DNA of 64,000 bases from Gambelia wislizenii (GCA_030847615.1 JAUMIR010000014.1:15972501-16036500), one strand, 5' to 3'; shown: positions 53,010 to 63,897, numbered from the stretch's first letter. Numbers and translations: made by a program. The notes: generated by a model from the sequence alone, not told the origin.

Positions 53010-53508
53010 GGCAGCTATGAAGGAACTAGATAAGATCCTCAAGTGTAAAGATCTGTCAGTGAAAGTCAAAGTCAGAATTCTCTGTGCCATAGCATTTCTG
53101 ATTTCTCTGTATGGTTGTGAAAGTTGGACATTAAAGAAAGCTGACAGGAAGAAAATAAACTCACCTGAAAAGTGGTACCGGAGGAGAGTTCTATGAATAT
53201 GATGGACTGCTTAGAAAGACAAATGAATGGGTCTTAGAGCAAATCGAGCCTAAACTCTCCTTAGACGTCAAAATGACTCAACTGAGACTGCCGTGCTCTG
53301 GATGCTCAGCGGAAAAGATGCTAATGCTTGGTAAAGCAGGAGGTGGTGGGAAAAATCGCTGGACAGGTGAATAGTCTCACTCATGGACGCTATGTCCCTG
53401 AGTCTGCAAGACCTGAGCAAGGCAGTAGATGCCCAAGGATCTTGGCCATCCCTCATTCATAGGGTCACCCTAAGTCAAAGCTGATTTGACAGCACATAAC
53501 AACAAATG
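53010..53508 (+). mobile_element. RTE/BovB-like LINE 3' end
   Basis: The frame reads KELDKILKCKDLSVKVKVRI, LYGCESWTLKKADRKKINSP, then decayed WYRRRVL, and at the end LQDLSKAVDAQGSWPSLIHR. G-C-E-S-W-T is characteristic of RTE/BovB reverse transcriptase C-termini. It ends ACAGCACATAACAACAA. Several stops. Confidence 0.85.
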
Positions 53509-53744
53509 TAATGATTTGGTCGCTGCACTGAAGAGTTTGGAAAAGTTGCTTTTTAAGAAAGCAACTCCATATGCCTCAGCCAGCATGGCCACTGGTGTTG
53601 CTATGATGAAGAGAACAGAACTAAAGTCACTCCATGCTTGCAAACAGCCATGGGGGTGTAGGGAAGCATTGCCCTCCCAAACAATCCAAATTGACCCATA
53701 TCGGTCAACTTCTAGTTTGCTCTGGATTTCTTTCTAGTGGCACT

Positions 53745-54290
53745 TGGGGCAAAAGATGCCCATCCAACCTCTTTTTAAAGACCTCCAAAGATGGAGATTC
53801 CGCCACCCTCCAAGGAAGTCCATTTCCCTGTCAAACTGCTTTTTACAGTCAAGTAAAAAAAAAGGATCTCTTTTCTTGTCATTTAAGCCTATTAATTCAT
53901 GTTCTGGTCTTTGGAGCAGCAGAAAACAAGCTTGTTCCATTTTCTACATGCCATCCCTTCAGAGATTTAAAGATGGTGGTCATGTCACCTCTTAACCTTC
54001 TCTTTTCCAAACTGAACACCTCTGCTTCCTAAGTTGTTCCTTATAAGGTTCAGTTTCTAGACCTTTGATCATTTTGGTTGTCATTCTCTGGAAGTGTCCT
54101 GCTTATCAATGTCTTTCTTGGATTATCATGCCCAGAACTGGACACAGGATTCCAGGTAAGGACTGACCTAGTTAGAATAGATTGGCACTACTACCTCCCT
54201 TGAGCTGGACATTATACTCCTAGTGATGCAATCCAGAATTGCACTGGCTTTCTTGGCTGCTGCCTCACATTGTGGACTCAGGTAGAAGCT
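53745..54290 (-). mobile_element. CR1 LINE 3' fragment, old
   Basis: The reverse strand keeps RHDHHL-type remnants of the CR1 C-terminus: CCACCCTCCAAGGAAGTCC, GGAGCAGCAGAAAACAAGC, CTAGACCTTTGATCATTTTGG, CCCAGAACTGGACACAGGA, CTTGGCTGCTGCCTCACA. No terminal octamers on the 3' side. Confidence 0.8.
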
Positions 54291-54294
54291 TTGA

Positions 54295-55010
54295 CAACGT
54301 CAAAAGTGTTGTTAACGTCTGTTACACCCTTTTAAAGGCTGAAGTAATCTTGAGCATCAATATATTTTTTAATTTTAAAAACCTGATGGTCTATAGCCCA
54401 ACAGCACAGTCCTACAATATTAAAGTACAAAGTAAAATGAAATATGGTAGAATAAAATATACACTGATAAGAAAAACTAAAATTAAATATAATCTAAGAA
54501 TATTAAGTACAAAGAAAAAAATGAGTGTTCAGTAAACTCCTCCTTATAAACCCTATGAAAGTAAATTGATATTTATAATACATTTTAGATATTCTGATAA
54601 ATGTTAGGGTATTTCTCCTTTAACAGGATTTTTACATACAGGTTTTTTGATCAACCTGGCAGGTGATTCAGTAGAGGAGGGATATGTTGTTTATGACTCT
54701 GATTATCGAACGTACAGGACAGAAAAATATGTGACATCATTTCAGTCTCTTCAGACCCGCAAGGGCAGAGTCTTGTAGAGAAGGACATCCCAGAGAACCT
54801 GCCAAAGAGCAGTTCTGAGAGGAAACATTGCATCTTGCCTTAGTAAATAGTATACAATAGTTGGACACAGTCATTTTTTTTTCTGTAAGAGACCTGGCAA
54901 AAAGATCCAGCATACTGGATATTTAAAGCGCTGGGCAAACAAGGCAAAACAGAATCAACCCGGAGATCACAGAAAGAAAATATCCCATACTCTTTGTTCA
55001 ATAGATTTTA
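54295..55010 (-). mobile_element. Non-LTR LINE with C-terminal CxCG knuckle, fragment
   Basis: The reverse strand at 54651-54833 reads SELLFGRFSGMSFSTRLCPC, GSEETEMMSHIFLSCTF: C-P-C-G ... H-x4-C. Same family as 57512-58096. The lower part is AT-rich, probably its 3' UTR. Confidence 0.65.
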
Positions 55011-55030
55011 TCGCCATCTTTTGACCTTTA

Positions 55031-55492
55031 GAATCATAGAGTTGAAAGAGAGCTCAAGGGCCATCCAGTCCAACCCCCTGCCATGCAGGAACACACAATC
55101 AAAGCACTCCTGACAGATGGCCATCTAGCCTCTGTTTAAAAACCTCCAAAGAAGGAGACTGCGCCACACTTCCAGGCAGTCTATTCCACTTCTGAACAGC
55201 TCCTACTGTCAGGAAGTTCTTCCTAATGTTTAGGTAGGACCTCTTTTCCTGGAGTTTGAGTCCATCTCCTAATCTCTGGAGCAGCAGAAAACAAACTTGC
55301 TCCGTCCTCAATATGACATCCCTTCAAATATTTAAACATGGCTATCATGTCACCTCGCAACCTTCTCTTCTCCAGACTAAACACGCCCAGCTCCCTAAAC
55401 CACTCCTCATAGGACATAATGGCTTCCAGACCTCCCACCATGTTGGTCGCCCTCCTCTGGACATTTTCCAGCTTCTCAATATCCTTCCTGGA
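55031..55492 (-). mobile_element. CR1 LINE 3' fragment
   Basis: The reverse strand reads [72 protein letters not shown], with one frame change after APEIRR. The 3' tail AGAATCATAGAGTTG is present. Confidence 0.9.
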
Positions 55493-55494
55493 AA

Positions 55495-56288
55495 TTTGGT
55501 GATGGTGAGAGTGTAGTCCTCCTATTTCGTTCCGAAAAAAGAAGAAGCAATATGATAGTTCGCATTCGTATTTTGTAATAGCAAAAATAAACCTGAAATG
55601 AATTCAGAACCTTGAGTCCACTTGTGCATTGGGAATCATAGATTTCTGGCTGCCAGCAGGTGGCAGCATCATGCACAGTGATTTTTGACTGTATGAAAAC
55701 AATTTAAAAGTTTTCCCTGAATTGTAGATTTTTCCAGAGCTAGGAAATATTTTTCCCCCTTGGGGACTACAGCTTCCCAAACACACCATTCTGGGTATTT
55801 GGGACCACAATACACAGAAAGGTAAATTCTGGGAATTGAAGTCCAATAAAACAACATCCCCAAATTCTGTCAAACACACATGGACATTTGATCACTTTCT
55901 GTCAGTAGTTGGCTGATATTTCCAGACAGGGAAAAAAAACTCACTCACATGTGCCATGTTGTTCAATTTATACCCCTGTGCTTCTGCAACAACAACTGTG
56001 AGGAAACAGCCTTTTATGCTCACCCATTAAGTTCCATTTTACAGCTTGGGAACACTGATGTTCAGAGAGTTTTGGCTTAAATCCAATTGTTAGTCCAGAC
56101 TAGAAAAGATCTATTGAATTAAGAGAATAAGTAAACACTTATGAAAGTTCTACTGGTTCAAAGGGTCCTCTTGAATTGAAACTGCCAATTTAGGCAATAC
56201 TTTGCTCATGAATCAACCTAGTAAGAAAGCAGGCATTAAGTCTTTTTGCAATTTGAAGTCGCAAGTCCTGGCTGATGTACTACAAATA
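55495..56288. other. No gene recognised (intron)
   Basis: 55600-55880 has overlapping minus-strand frames and phrases such as ACTACAGCTTCCCAAACACACC and GGGAATTGAAGTCCAATAAAAC, reminiscent of MITE arms, but I could not define an element. Confidence 0.35.
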
Positions 56289-56291
56289 ATC

Positions 56292-56508
56292 TACCAAGGG
56301 GTGACTTCATAGCTGTCTTTAAATATCTGAAGGGATGTCATGTTGAAGATAGAGCAAGCTTGTTTTCTGCTGCTTCAGGGAACAGAACAGAAAATAATGG
56401 ATTCAAACATGGTTCAGGAGTGCTTTAGATGTGTCTTCCTGCATGCCAGGGGACTGGACTAGATGGCCTTGTAGCTCTTTCCAAGTCTAAAATCCTATGA
56501 TTCTATGA
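56292..56508 (+). mobile_element. CR1 fragment with internal deletion
   Basis: TTTAAATATCTGAAGGGATG, GCAAGCTTGTTTTCTGCTGC then a jump from GGATTCAAAC to GGTTCAGGAGTGC; ends CTATGATTCTATGAA. Confidence 0.8.
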
Positions 56509-56689
56509 ATCAAATAATCTTAAATATCAGACAGAATCCCAATTACTTGAAATAGCATCTCATCCTATATATATCTACCCAAGAATTTAGCCCAAAGTTT
56601 GTTTATTCATGCCCACCCCAGCCCTGGATGTCACTCACCTTGCTCCTACAAGCTGAGTATAAAACAAGATGCACAGCAGAGCACTCCCC

Positions 56690-56940
56690 TTGTTTTAAAA
56701 CCAACTTGCACTCCTGGATGTTTCTCAGACTTGCAATTCAGCTTAAAAATGAGATCTTTATGTGCAATTATGTGCATTTCCCAGATTTTTGGGGGGAAAC
56801 CACATTCCCTTTTACTGCATGGTTTGTTGAGTTTTTAGCTCCCCCCCCTCCGAATACTGCAAATCCCCTTCTGATCTCACTGGGACAGATTGTATTCTAT
56901 GCAAATTCTATGAGTGCATTTTCACCATCTAGACAACCCC
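56690..56940 (-). mobile_element. H MITE fragment
   Basis: ATGTGCATTTCCCAG, CTCACTGGGACAGATTGTATTC and TTTTCACCATCTAGACAACCCC match the outer third of H, reverse orientation. Confidence 0.6.
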
Positions 56941-56984
56941 TGTGATTCTAGGAGATCATGATCTACTTGTTGCCCACCTGCAGC

Positions 56985-57220
56985 TCATACACAAAGCAAT
57001 GGATTCAATGTACAAGAAAAGAGATTTCACCAAAAGGTTAGGAAGCATGTCTTGACTATAAGAACTTTGGAAAAGACTGCCTTGGAGGGTGTTCTTCTTT
57101 GGAGAGCTTTAAACAGAGTTTCAGTGGCCATCTTTCAGGGGTACTTTAGTTGTGGATTCCTGCATGACGGGGTTGGAGTAAATGGCCCTAGTGGTCCCTT
57201 CCAACTCTATGATTCTATGG
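56985..57220 (+). mobile_element. CR1 LINE 3' fragment, old
   Basis: AAGCAATGGATTCAATGTACAAG, AGACTGCCTTGGAGGGTG, TTTAAACAGAGTTTCAGTGGCC and AACTCTATGATTCTATGG. Confidence 0.8.
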
Positions 57221-57224
57221 TCCC

Positions 57225-57465
57225 AGTCGATGTGTGTCTTCAAGTTGTTTTTGACTTATGGTGACCCCAAGGTGACCCTATCAGGGGGTTTTCCTGGCAA
57301 GATTTGATCAGAGGCAGTTTGTGATGGCTTCCTCTAAAGCTGAGAGAGTGAGACTGTCCCATGGTCACCCAGTGGGTTTCCATGCTCAAGCAGGGATTTG
57401 AACCTTGGTCTCCCAGAGTCCTAGCTCCAACACCTAGGCCACTACACACCACGCTGGCTCCTGTG
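57225..57465 (-). mobile_element. tRNA-derived SINE
   Basis: Tail side GTGTGTCTTCAAGTTGTTTTTG; on the reverse strand CAGCGTGGTGTGTAGTGGC, CAAGGTTCAAATCCCTGC and ACTGGGTGACCATGGGAC. Confidence 0.8.
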
Positions 57466-57494
57466 ATTATAGACATGTAACAAAACTACACTGA

Positions 57495-58370
57495 AGAACG
57501 AGAATACACAAATGGTCCACTCATTGCAATGTCCAGTAATAACAGACCACAGTTTAAATTACAACTTTAAAAAAGAGATGGCTTCCCCTCTTTCTGTTCC
57601 AAATAGGGCATCATTTTTATTATTGTTGTGGTTGAAAAAGAAAATACATCAACGGATTATAGATAATGAGATGCAACAACATCTAAAAGCAGCCTCTGTA
57701 TCTCCCGATTTTAGAGATAATGGTAATGCCTTCAAGCTAGCTAACTATTTGAGTCTTCTAACCCTTCCAAAACACAGAATAGCATTCACATTAGCAAAAT
57801 TTAATGTTCTACCCTCAGCCCTATTGGAAGGGAGATACAATAGTATTCCCTATGCTGCACGCACTTGTCCTTGTGGAATTGGCTCAGTGGAGACTATAGG
57901 CCATGTGTTGTTATATTGTCCTTTCTACAATGGTTATCGTCAAATTTTTATTTATCCAATTCTTAATCGTTTCCTTGGAAGAACAGATGAATTTTATGTA
58001 TCTTATTTGCTAGTGGACCACTGCCCATCAATAACAACAAAGGTGGCCAGTTTTTGTGCAGCAGCAATGGTATGCCGGCGTAAGATGATATCTTAAATTT
58101 TAATACATTTTTAGTTTGTTTAAATAATTTTATAATATAATTTATACTTTACAATGAATTTATAGACATTTATTTATATCTATATTGTTAAATTCTATTT
58201 TTAATATAATTTTCTAACTGAATTTCTAATTAATATCACATATTTTTATAACTGGATGATCTACTATGATGTTTATTTGTGTGTTACTATGATAGTTGAT
58301 TGTTGTTTATTTGATCTCTGATCAGTCGATCGTAATAAATATATATATATTATTGTTGTTGTTGTTATGC
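57495..58370 (+). mobile_element. Non-LTR LINE with C-terminal CxCG knuckle, open frame
   Basis: 57512-58096 is a 194-codon open frame containing PKHRIAFTLAKFNVLPSALL, EGRYNSIPYAARTCPCG, and VETIGHVLLYCPFYNGYR: C-P-C-G-x8-H-x4-C, a CCHC knuckle at the end of a LINE polyprotein. 58097-58340 is an AT-rich 3' UTR ending GATCGTAATAAATATATATA. I recognise the type from squamate genomes but not its clade. 5'-truncated; in intron B-C, antisense to the host gene. Confidence 0.75.
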
Positions 58371-58491
58371 AGTTCGGGATTCAAAGCATCTTACAACAAA
58401 AAAAAAACCCATATGAATAAAAACCAACAAAAGTTAAAATGAGATTAAACGATTAATACATTAAAACAAGATTGAAACCATATCTTCTTAC

Positions 58492-58607
58492 TTGTAGTAC
58501 TCTGCAGAGATGTCAAACCTTCCCAAGAAGATGTGAGCATTGCCCAAATTGCTGTAGGCTCGCCTTTCTGCTGCTTTGTCCCCAAACTCCTTGGCAATGG
58601 CAAGTCT
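58492..58607 (-). CDS. GPSM1: GPSM1/AGS3-like gene, TPR exon B
   Basis: Seen: a 116-bp exon, acceptor CCCTTTCAG, donor GTAAGA. It starts in phase 0 with RLAIAKEFGDKAAERRAYSN, continues LGNAHIFLGRF and ends AEYYK, the last lysine codon split AA|G with exon C. The TPR positions (L-G-N-A at the first helix, G-R-F at the turn) are intact. The segment NAHIFLGRFD resembles the AGS3 paralogue (NAHVFLGRFD) more than LGN (NAYIFLGEFE), which is the best single argument for GPSM1. The 4.35-kb intron separating it from exon A holds a minus-strand non-LTR fragment, a long CR1, an L2-like tail and a tRNA SINE. No stop or frameshift. Confidence 0.88.
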
Positions 58608-58751
58608 CTGAAAGGGACGCAAAGCAGAGCTGTGAGCTGATGGTGACGTCATCTCTGCCAACAGCACACTTTCCCCTCTGCCACCAGCCCTGGCATGCAC
58701 CAGGCAAGGAATGCAGCAAACCCAACAAAGCCAACTGTCAAGTTTAGAGTT

Positions 58752-59238
58752 TCGTAGAATCATGGAGTTGGAAGAGACCACAAGGGCCATCTAATCCAAC
58801 CCCTGCCATGCAGGAAGACACAATCAAATAATTCCTGACAGAGGGCCAGCCAGCCTCTGTTGAAAAACCTCCAAAGAAAGAGACTCCACCACACTCTGAG
58901 GCAGTGCATTCCACTTCTGAACAGCTCTTACTGTCAAGAAGTTCCTCCTAATATTTAGGTGGAATCTCTTTTCCTGTACTTTGAACCCATTGCTCCATGT
59001 CCTAGTCTCTGGAGCCACAGAAAACAAGCTTGCTCCATCCTCAGTTTGACATCCCTTCAAATATTTAAACATGGCTATCGTGTCCCCTCTCAACCTTCTC
59101 TTCTCCAGACTAAACATGCCCAGCTCCCTAAGCCACTCCTCAGAGGGCATCATGGCTTCCAGGCCTCCCACCATCCTGGTTGCCCTCCTCTGGACACGTT
59201 CCGGCTTCTCAATATCCTTCCTGAATTGTGCCCAGTTT
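58752..59238 (-). mobile_element. CR1 LINE 3' fragment
   Basis: The reverse strand reads [70 protein letters not shown], open over 116 codons, with 3' UTR and GTAGAATCATGGAG tail. Confidence 0.9.
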
Positions 59239-59239
59239 C

Positions 59240-59745
59240 AGCAGTTCAAAAACCCAGGAAAAGCGTTATTACAGAAACAGCAGCAAACATCATCTGCTGA
59301 CTTTCATTGTCAGGACTGACCAGGCCTCATTAGTACTTTACAAGTAAAGCATAGCAACTTCAAATGTTTGGTGGGTTCATATTTTGTCACCTTAGCAAAA
59401 CAACTTATTTTCCCAGACTCACTTACTTTCATTTCCATACCCTCTTCTCCCCACAAAACAGACCTTGAGCATTCAGCCCCACAGCTAGATAATCAAATAG
59501 GAATGCAATAATAAGCAGGCTAGATATACTGTATGTGCCCCATCACAAATTGTACTACTGCACATCCCATCATTACTGCTCCATGCAGCCTCATGGCAGG
59601 TAAGCTGAATGTGCCAGCACCTGACACCAACAGAACCTGACCAACATTGACCTGGCATGATTCACAACACCAGGCAAAGGCAAGGTCTTTGAGGGCTGAC
59701 GGCTCAGGGGGAATTGGCCTTTCATGGGCTGGGCTGGGCTGTTCT
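59240..59745. other. No gene recognised (intron)
   Basis: Nothing assigned. Confidence 0.4.
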
Positions 59746-59749
59746 TCTT

Positions 59750-60815
59750 TTCAATGGTTATGTCTTTAACTGTTTTTAATCAATTTCAATTCCAAATTTA
59801 ATTGCTTAAAACCATAGGTCATCACAATATAAAACAGAGAGGTTATACAAATATCATAACAAAGTTAAAATTAAAATATAAGATATACAATTTCAAAATT
59901 TCTAACACAATTTCTAATATTACTGGTATAAGTTAAATATACAAGATGAAACCATAGGGACATCAAAACTTGAAACTTTTTGGGAATGCAAGTTATGATA
60001 ACTTGCACAAGCTTTAGCTAATGCCATTAAAAAAAGTTGCAGCTCTTCTATTACTATTAAAATCTTTATTAAAAAGCAAAAAAACTATTTTTTGGCAGAT
60101 GGACCGATGGCTTTTATTAGATAACAATCCCTCCCTTTTCTCTAATTTCCTTTGACAGAGGAGAACTAAACAAATAGTGTGGAAGGTCCTCAACTTCATA
60201 CAGACCATAGCAACAATAATGTAAATGATACCAGAGTTTAGCTAATTGGCTATCCAAAACTGTTGAAGGTACTGGCTGAAATCTTGCTAACATCAGCACC
60301 CTTCTTAAATAATTTTTTTCAATTTTAAACAGGTAAGTCACCTGGAAGGTGTTTTAAGTAAATTATACCATGGGGAAATTTCAACTGAAACGAGAGAAGC
60401 AAAGTCTTCTTGTAAAAACAGATTGTTAACACGTGAGTTGAATTCTTTCTTAGCTGATAATTTATCATTTTGGAAAAAATAAGTTTCTGAAAAGCCAAAT
60501 TTATGAAGAAGACATGATATATTTTGGTACCAAGATTTTCCTTGTGAGGAGCTAAGAGCCAGTTCTTGAAAACATAGTTTTGCTAGGTGATTTTCTGGCA
60601 TTCTTTTCAGTCTTAACCAGAAGTTAAAGATAAACTGACGGATCTTCATGAGCCAGGGTTGTGATCCCGTTTCCAGTCACAAGTACTGTACTGGGATGTA
60701 TCTTGGTGTTCTCAAGACAGTTCTTAAAATTCTGTTGGATGCTGTCCAAGTCTGCAGCAACATGAAAGCCCCAAATCTCAGATCCATACAGCACTTGTGC
60801 CTGGAGTTTTTACTT
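59750..60815 (-). mobile_element. Non-LTR LINE with C-terminal CxCG knuckle, longer decayed copy
   Basis: Reverse strand in order: VLYGSEIWGF (end of reverse transcriptase region, near 60790), HEDPSVYL-like end of that block, MKIRQFIFNFWLRLKRMPEN, SLVSVEISPWYNLLKTPSR, a frameshift near 60340, IEKNYLRRVLMLARFQPVPS, YEVEDLPHYLFSSPLSKEIR. The knuckle cysteines are lost (HYCCYG). The low-coordinate part is AT-rich UTR. Confidence 0.75.
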
Positions 60816-60827
60816 GATTAAAGGCAA

Positions 60828-61530
60828 TATGGCTGAATGAGACTATGTGCGAAAGGGATCTAGGAGTCCTAGTAGACCACAAGTTGAACATGAGCCAACA
60901 GTGTGATGCGGCAGCTAAAAAGGCCAATGCAATTTTGGGCTGTATCAATAGAAGTATAGTGTCTAGATCAAGGGAAGTAATAGTGCCACTCTATTCTGCC
61001 TTGGTCAGACCTCACTTAGAATACTGTGTCCAGTTCTGGGCACCACAATTCAGAAAGGATATTGACAAATTGGAGCGTGTCCAGAGAAGGGCAACTAAAA
61101 TGGTGAAAGGTCTGGAAACAATGCCTTATGAGGAGAGACTTAGGGAGCTGGGTATGTTTAGCCTGGAAAAAAGACGGTTTAGAGGCGATATGATAGCCCT
61201 GTTTAAGTATTTGAAGGGATGTCACGCTGAGGATGGAGCAGGCTTGTTTTCTGCTGCTCCAGAGACTGGAACACGGAGCAATGGGTGCAAGCTCCAGGAA
61301 CAGAGATTCCACCTCAACATGAGGAGGAACTTTTTGACAGTCAGAGCTGTTCGGCAGTGGAACACACTCCCTCGGAGCGTGGTGGGGTCTCCTTCCTTGG
61401 AGGTCTTTAAACAGAGGCTGGATGGCCATCTGTCGGGGATGCTTTGATTGTGATTTCCTGCGTGGCAGGGGGTTGGACTGGATGGCCCTCGTGGTCTCTT
61501 CCAACTCTGCAATTCTATGATTCTATGAAT
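60828..61530 (+). mobile_element. CR1 LINE 3' fragment, young, open frame
   Basis: 200 open codons from [20 protein letters not shown] through [20 protein letters not shown] to [12 protein letters not shown] and natural stop, 3' UTR, then CAATTCTATGATTCTATGAA. It differs from the 32976-33790 copy at only a few residues (for example NMRRN/NIRRN, WNTLP/WNALP). Its 5' end abuts the head of the minus-strand LINE. Confidence 0.93.
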
Positions 61531-61534
61531 ATTG

Positions 61535-62148
61535 GAGACACCTGACTGCCTCCTGTGGTATACCAAAACTTAAGAATAGCACCCGAGAGCTGCTCAACCA
61601 TGAGTTTTATGGCCCTGACATGCAATTGTCATGAACCAGAAGCAGCAAATAGTATACACAAGTAACAATATGAGGTCACTTGTTCAATCTTATTTTGCCC
61701 AAAATGCCAACTGTGCTTCTTAGTTCCATCTCTGAAAACTACAACTGTTTTTAATTATTCTGAGAGTTTAATGTTGCCTGGACTTCTGCCTGGGACTTAG
61801 GTCTTCATAAACAGCCTTACATGTGCGTAAAAATGAATTGATTCATTTTGCAATGCCCATTTTCACCTAGGGGCTGCCCTGATGTTACAATGTATGGGCA
61901 TCTATTGTACAATGGAAACCAGTGGAGTTACTACGGCCCGACGTGCAATGGGCACCAATGGACATCAGGACACTCATTATTGCACATCTGGACCCTGGCT
62001 AGGAAGTGCTGGAGCACAAAATGAATATTCAATGTGCATCAGAAATGCCCAGGTGCGTATTACAATTCACCAACAGGATTTTGTTGCTTTTTTTGCAATG
62101 TTGCCACAGATTTGTAAAGTTATGAAACATAAGACTATGATGTAGGGT
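61535..62148. other. No gene recognised (intron)
   Basis: A short open frame at 61882-62145 has no known match. Confidence 0.35.
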
Positions 62149-62149
62149 C

Positions 62150-62240
62150 TCGGCCCATGCTTTTAATTTTTGTACGTTGTTAATTTTTTAGCAGTATATG
62201 TTTTAACTTAGTAAGCTGCCTTGAGTCCCAGTCAAGGATG
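62150..62240 (+). mobile_element. L2-like 3' tail
   Basis: TTAGTAAGCTGCCTTGAGTCC after an AT-rich stretch is the common end of lizard LINE 3' UTRs. Confidence 0.5.
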
Positions 62241-62412
62241 ATGGGTGGTGATGATGGTCACTTGCCATCATCCATTTTGGGGCACATAAAATCAGTGGCT
62301 CCCCGTCAGAGTTGGGCTTCCTGTATTGTTATCACAAACTCTGATGGGGGAACCACTGATTTTGTTTACCACAAAATGGGAGAATTACATCTCCAGATGC
62401 CTTTAGGGGGTT

Positions 62413-62645
62413 TGTTGTTGTGTGCCTTCAAGTCATTTCTGACTTATAGCGACCTTAAGGTGAACCTATTGTGGGGTTTTCTTGGCAAGATTTGTTCAGA
62501 GGGGGTTTGCCACTGCCCTCCTCTGAGGCTGAGTGAGTGGGATTTGCCCAAAGGTCACCTAGTGTCTTCCTATGGCTGAGTGGGGATTTGAACCCTGGTC
62601 TCCAGAGTTGTAGTCCAACACTCAAACCACTACACTGCCCTCTAA
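62413..62645 (-). mobile_element. tRNA-derived SINE
   Basis: GTTGTGTGCCTTCAAGTCATT at the tail side; the reverse strand shows GTGTAGTGGTTTGAGTGTTGG and CCAGGGTTCAAATCCCC as B box. Confidence 0.85.
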
Positions 62646-62961
62646 AACAAGGCATTTTAGCCAAACAACCAATTCTTTAAAAAACCAGATGTGAACTTTG
62701 AGTTTTACTGGGTGTGGCTCATATACTCATGGTGGGTGGAAAATGCAAAAGGAAAAAAACCCTCCAAAGCTCTCATCACAACATACCAGCAAAAACATTT
62801 GAAACTTGCTTTTTAAAAAGGAAAAAAAAAAGCCTTTGTGATGCTGTTTTTTTCTCTTAGTTATTAAATCACAATTGATGGAAAGGAATAGATCCGTGAA
62901 AGCAAAAAAGCTTCCAAAAAAATGTAATGACAGACTGGAAAAATGCTGCTGATTGTTTTAC

Positions 62962-63085
62962 CTGCTTGTGGAAGACGATGGCTTTGTTGAAGTTGCCAAG
63001 CAAATAATGAGTGTTGCCCAGATTGCCGTACGCCCTGCCTTGAGCTGCTCTATCTCCAAGCTCCTTCACGAGAGACAGATTCCTC
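62962..63085 (-). CDS. GPSM1: GPSM1/AGS3-like gene, TPR exon A (internal, most 5' in window)
   Basis: Seen: a 124-bp exon with acceptor TTCTTTCCAG and donor GTAAAA. It enters with one base completing a codon and ends in phase 0. It encodes RNLSLVKELGDRAAQGRAYG followed by NLGNTHYLLGNF and ends FHKQ. Known: this is the TPR pattern of LGN/AGS3 proteins, which bind G-alpha-i/o-GDP through C-terminal GoLoco motifs and link it through the TPRs to polarity and spindle-orientation partners. KELGD, GRAYG and FHK match AGS3 (GPSM1) rather than LGN (GPSM2), which I recall as TALGD and GRAFG with AHEQ at the end. The preceding exons lie beyond 64000. The neighbouring intron carries an L2-like element (63125-63675) and a CR1 tail. 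Confidence 0.87.
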
Positions 63086-63124
63086 CTGGAAAGAAACCAG
63101 AAATAAAGGTGGAGTGGGAATGGA

Positions 63125-63675
63125 TAAATTGGAAAAGGATCAGAGAACATGCTAGTTTTAACTCCCTTATTAAAACAGCTTCACTGGCTATCAGTTCATT
63201 TCCAGGCGCAATTCAAAGTGTTGGTCATGAACTATAAAGCCATATATGGTCCAGATCCAGACTATCTGAAAGATCGTATCTCCCTATACAAACCAGCCAG
63301 GGTCTTAAGATCCACAGAGCGGGGCTTTTTCTCAGTCCCCCTATCATCACAGGGTTGTTCTACCCCCTGGAATTCCCTTGCATGGGAAGCCAGTCTGGCC
63401 TCCTCCCTGTTCTCCTTTTGCCAATAAGCAAAGATCTTTTAGTTCAAGTAGGCTTTTAGTGTGTAATTTGCTTCCAGGGAGACTTCTTATGGGAGGGGTG
63501 ATGCTTTAAAAAAAACTTTTGTATGCCTTTAATGGTTTTATTCTATTTTAATGTGATGCTTTTTAATTGTTTTGAAAATTGTATTGTTAGGTTTTAGCTG
63601 GTTCTTTTTGTGAGTCACCTTGGGTCCCACTCCAGGAGAAAGGTGGCATGTAAATGAAAAAAATAGATAAGTAAA
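63125..63675 (+). mobile_element. L2-like LINE 3' end
   Basis: Frame pieces: LKQLHWLSVHFQAQFKVLVM, NYKAIYGPDPDYLKDRISLY, KPARVLRSTERGFFSVP. These match the L2 C-terminal order L.WLPV..RI.FK.L...YKAL.G.AP.YL.D.L..Y.P.R.LRS. Ends GAAAGGTGGCATGTAAATGA with AAATAAATAA. Confidence 0.8.
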
Positions 63676-63677
63676 AA

Positions 63678-63897
63678 TAAATAACCACAGGAAAAGAGAT
63701 TCCACCTAAACATTGGGAGGAACATCCTGACAGTAAGAATGTGCTGCCTGGGAGTGTGGTGGAGTCTCCTTCTTTGGGAGTTTTTAAACAGAGGCTGGAT
63801 GGTCATCTGTTGAGAGTGTTTTGATTGGGTATTCCTGCAGGGCAGAGGGTTGGACTGGATGGCCCTTGTGGTCTCTTCCAACTCTATGATTCTATTA
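63678..63897 (+). mobile_element. CR1 LINE 3' fragment
   Basis: AGGAAAAGAGATTCCACC, CCTGACAGTAAGAATGTGCTG (about 18 bases deleted), GGTTGGACTGGATGGCCC, AACTCTATGATTCTATT. Confidence 0.85.

Noticed and set aside
38780..63085. Assignment of the TPR exons to GPSM2 (LGN)
   Set aside because: Exon B (HIFLGRFD) and the end of exon E (GYEVQG) agree with GPSM1; the shared central repeats do not discriminate.
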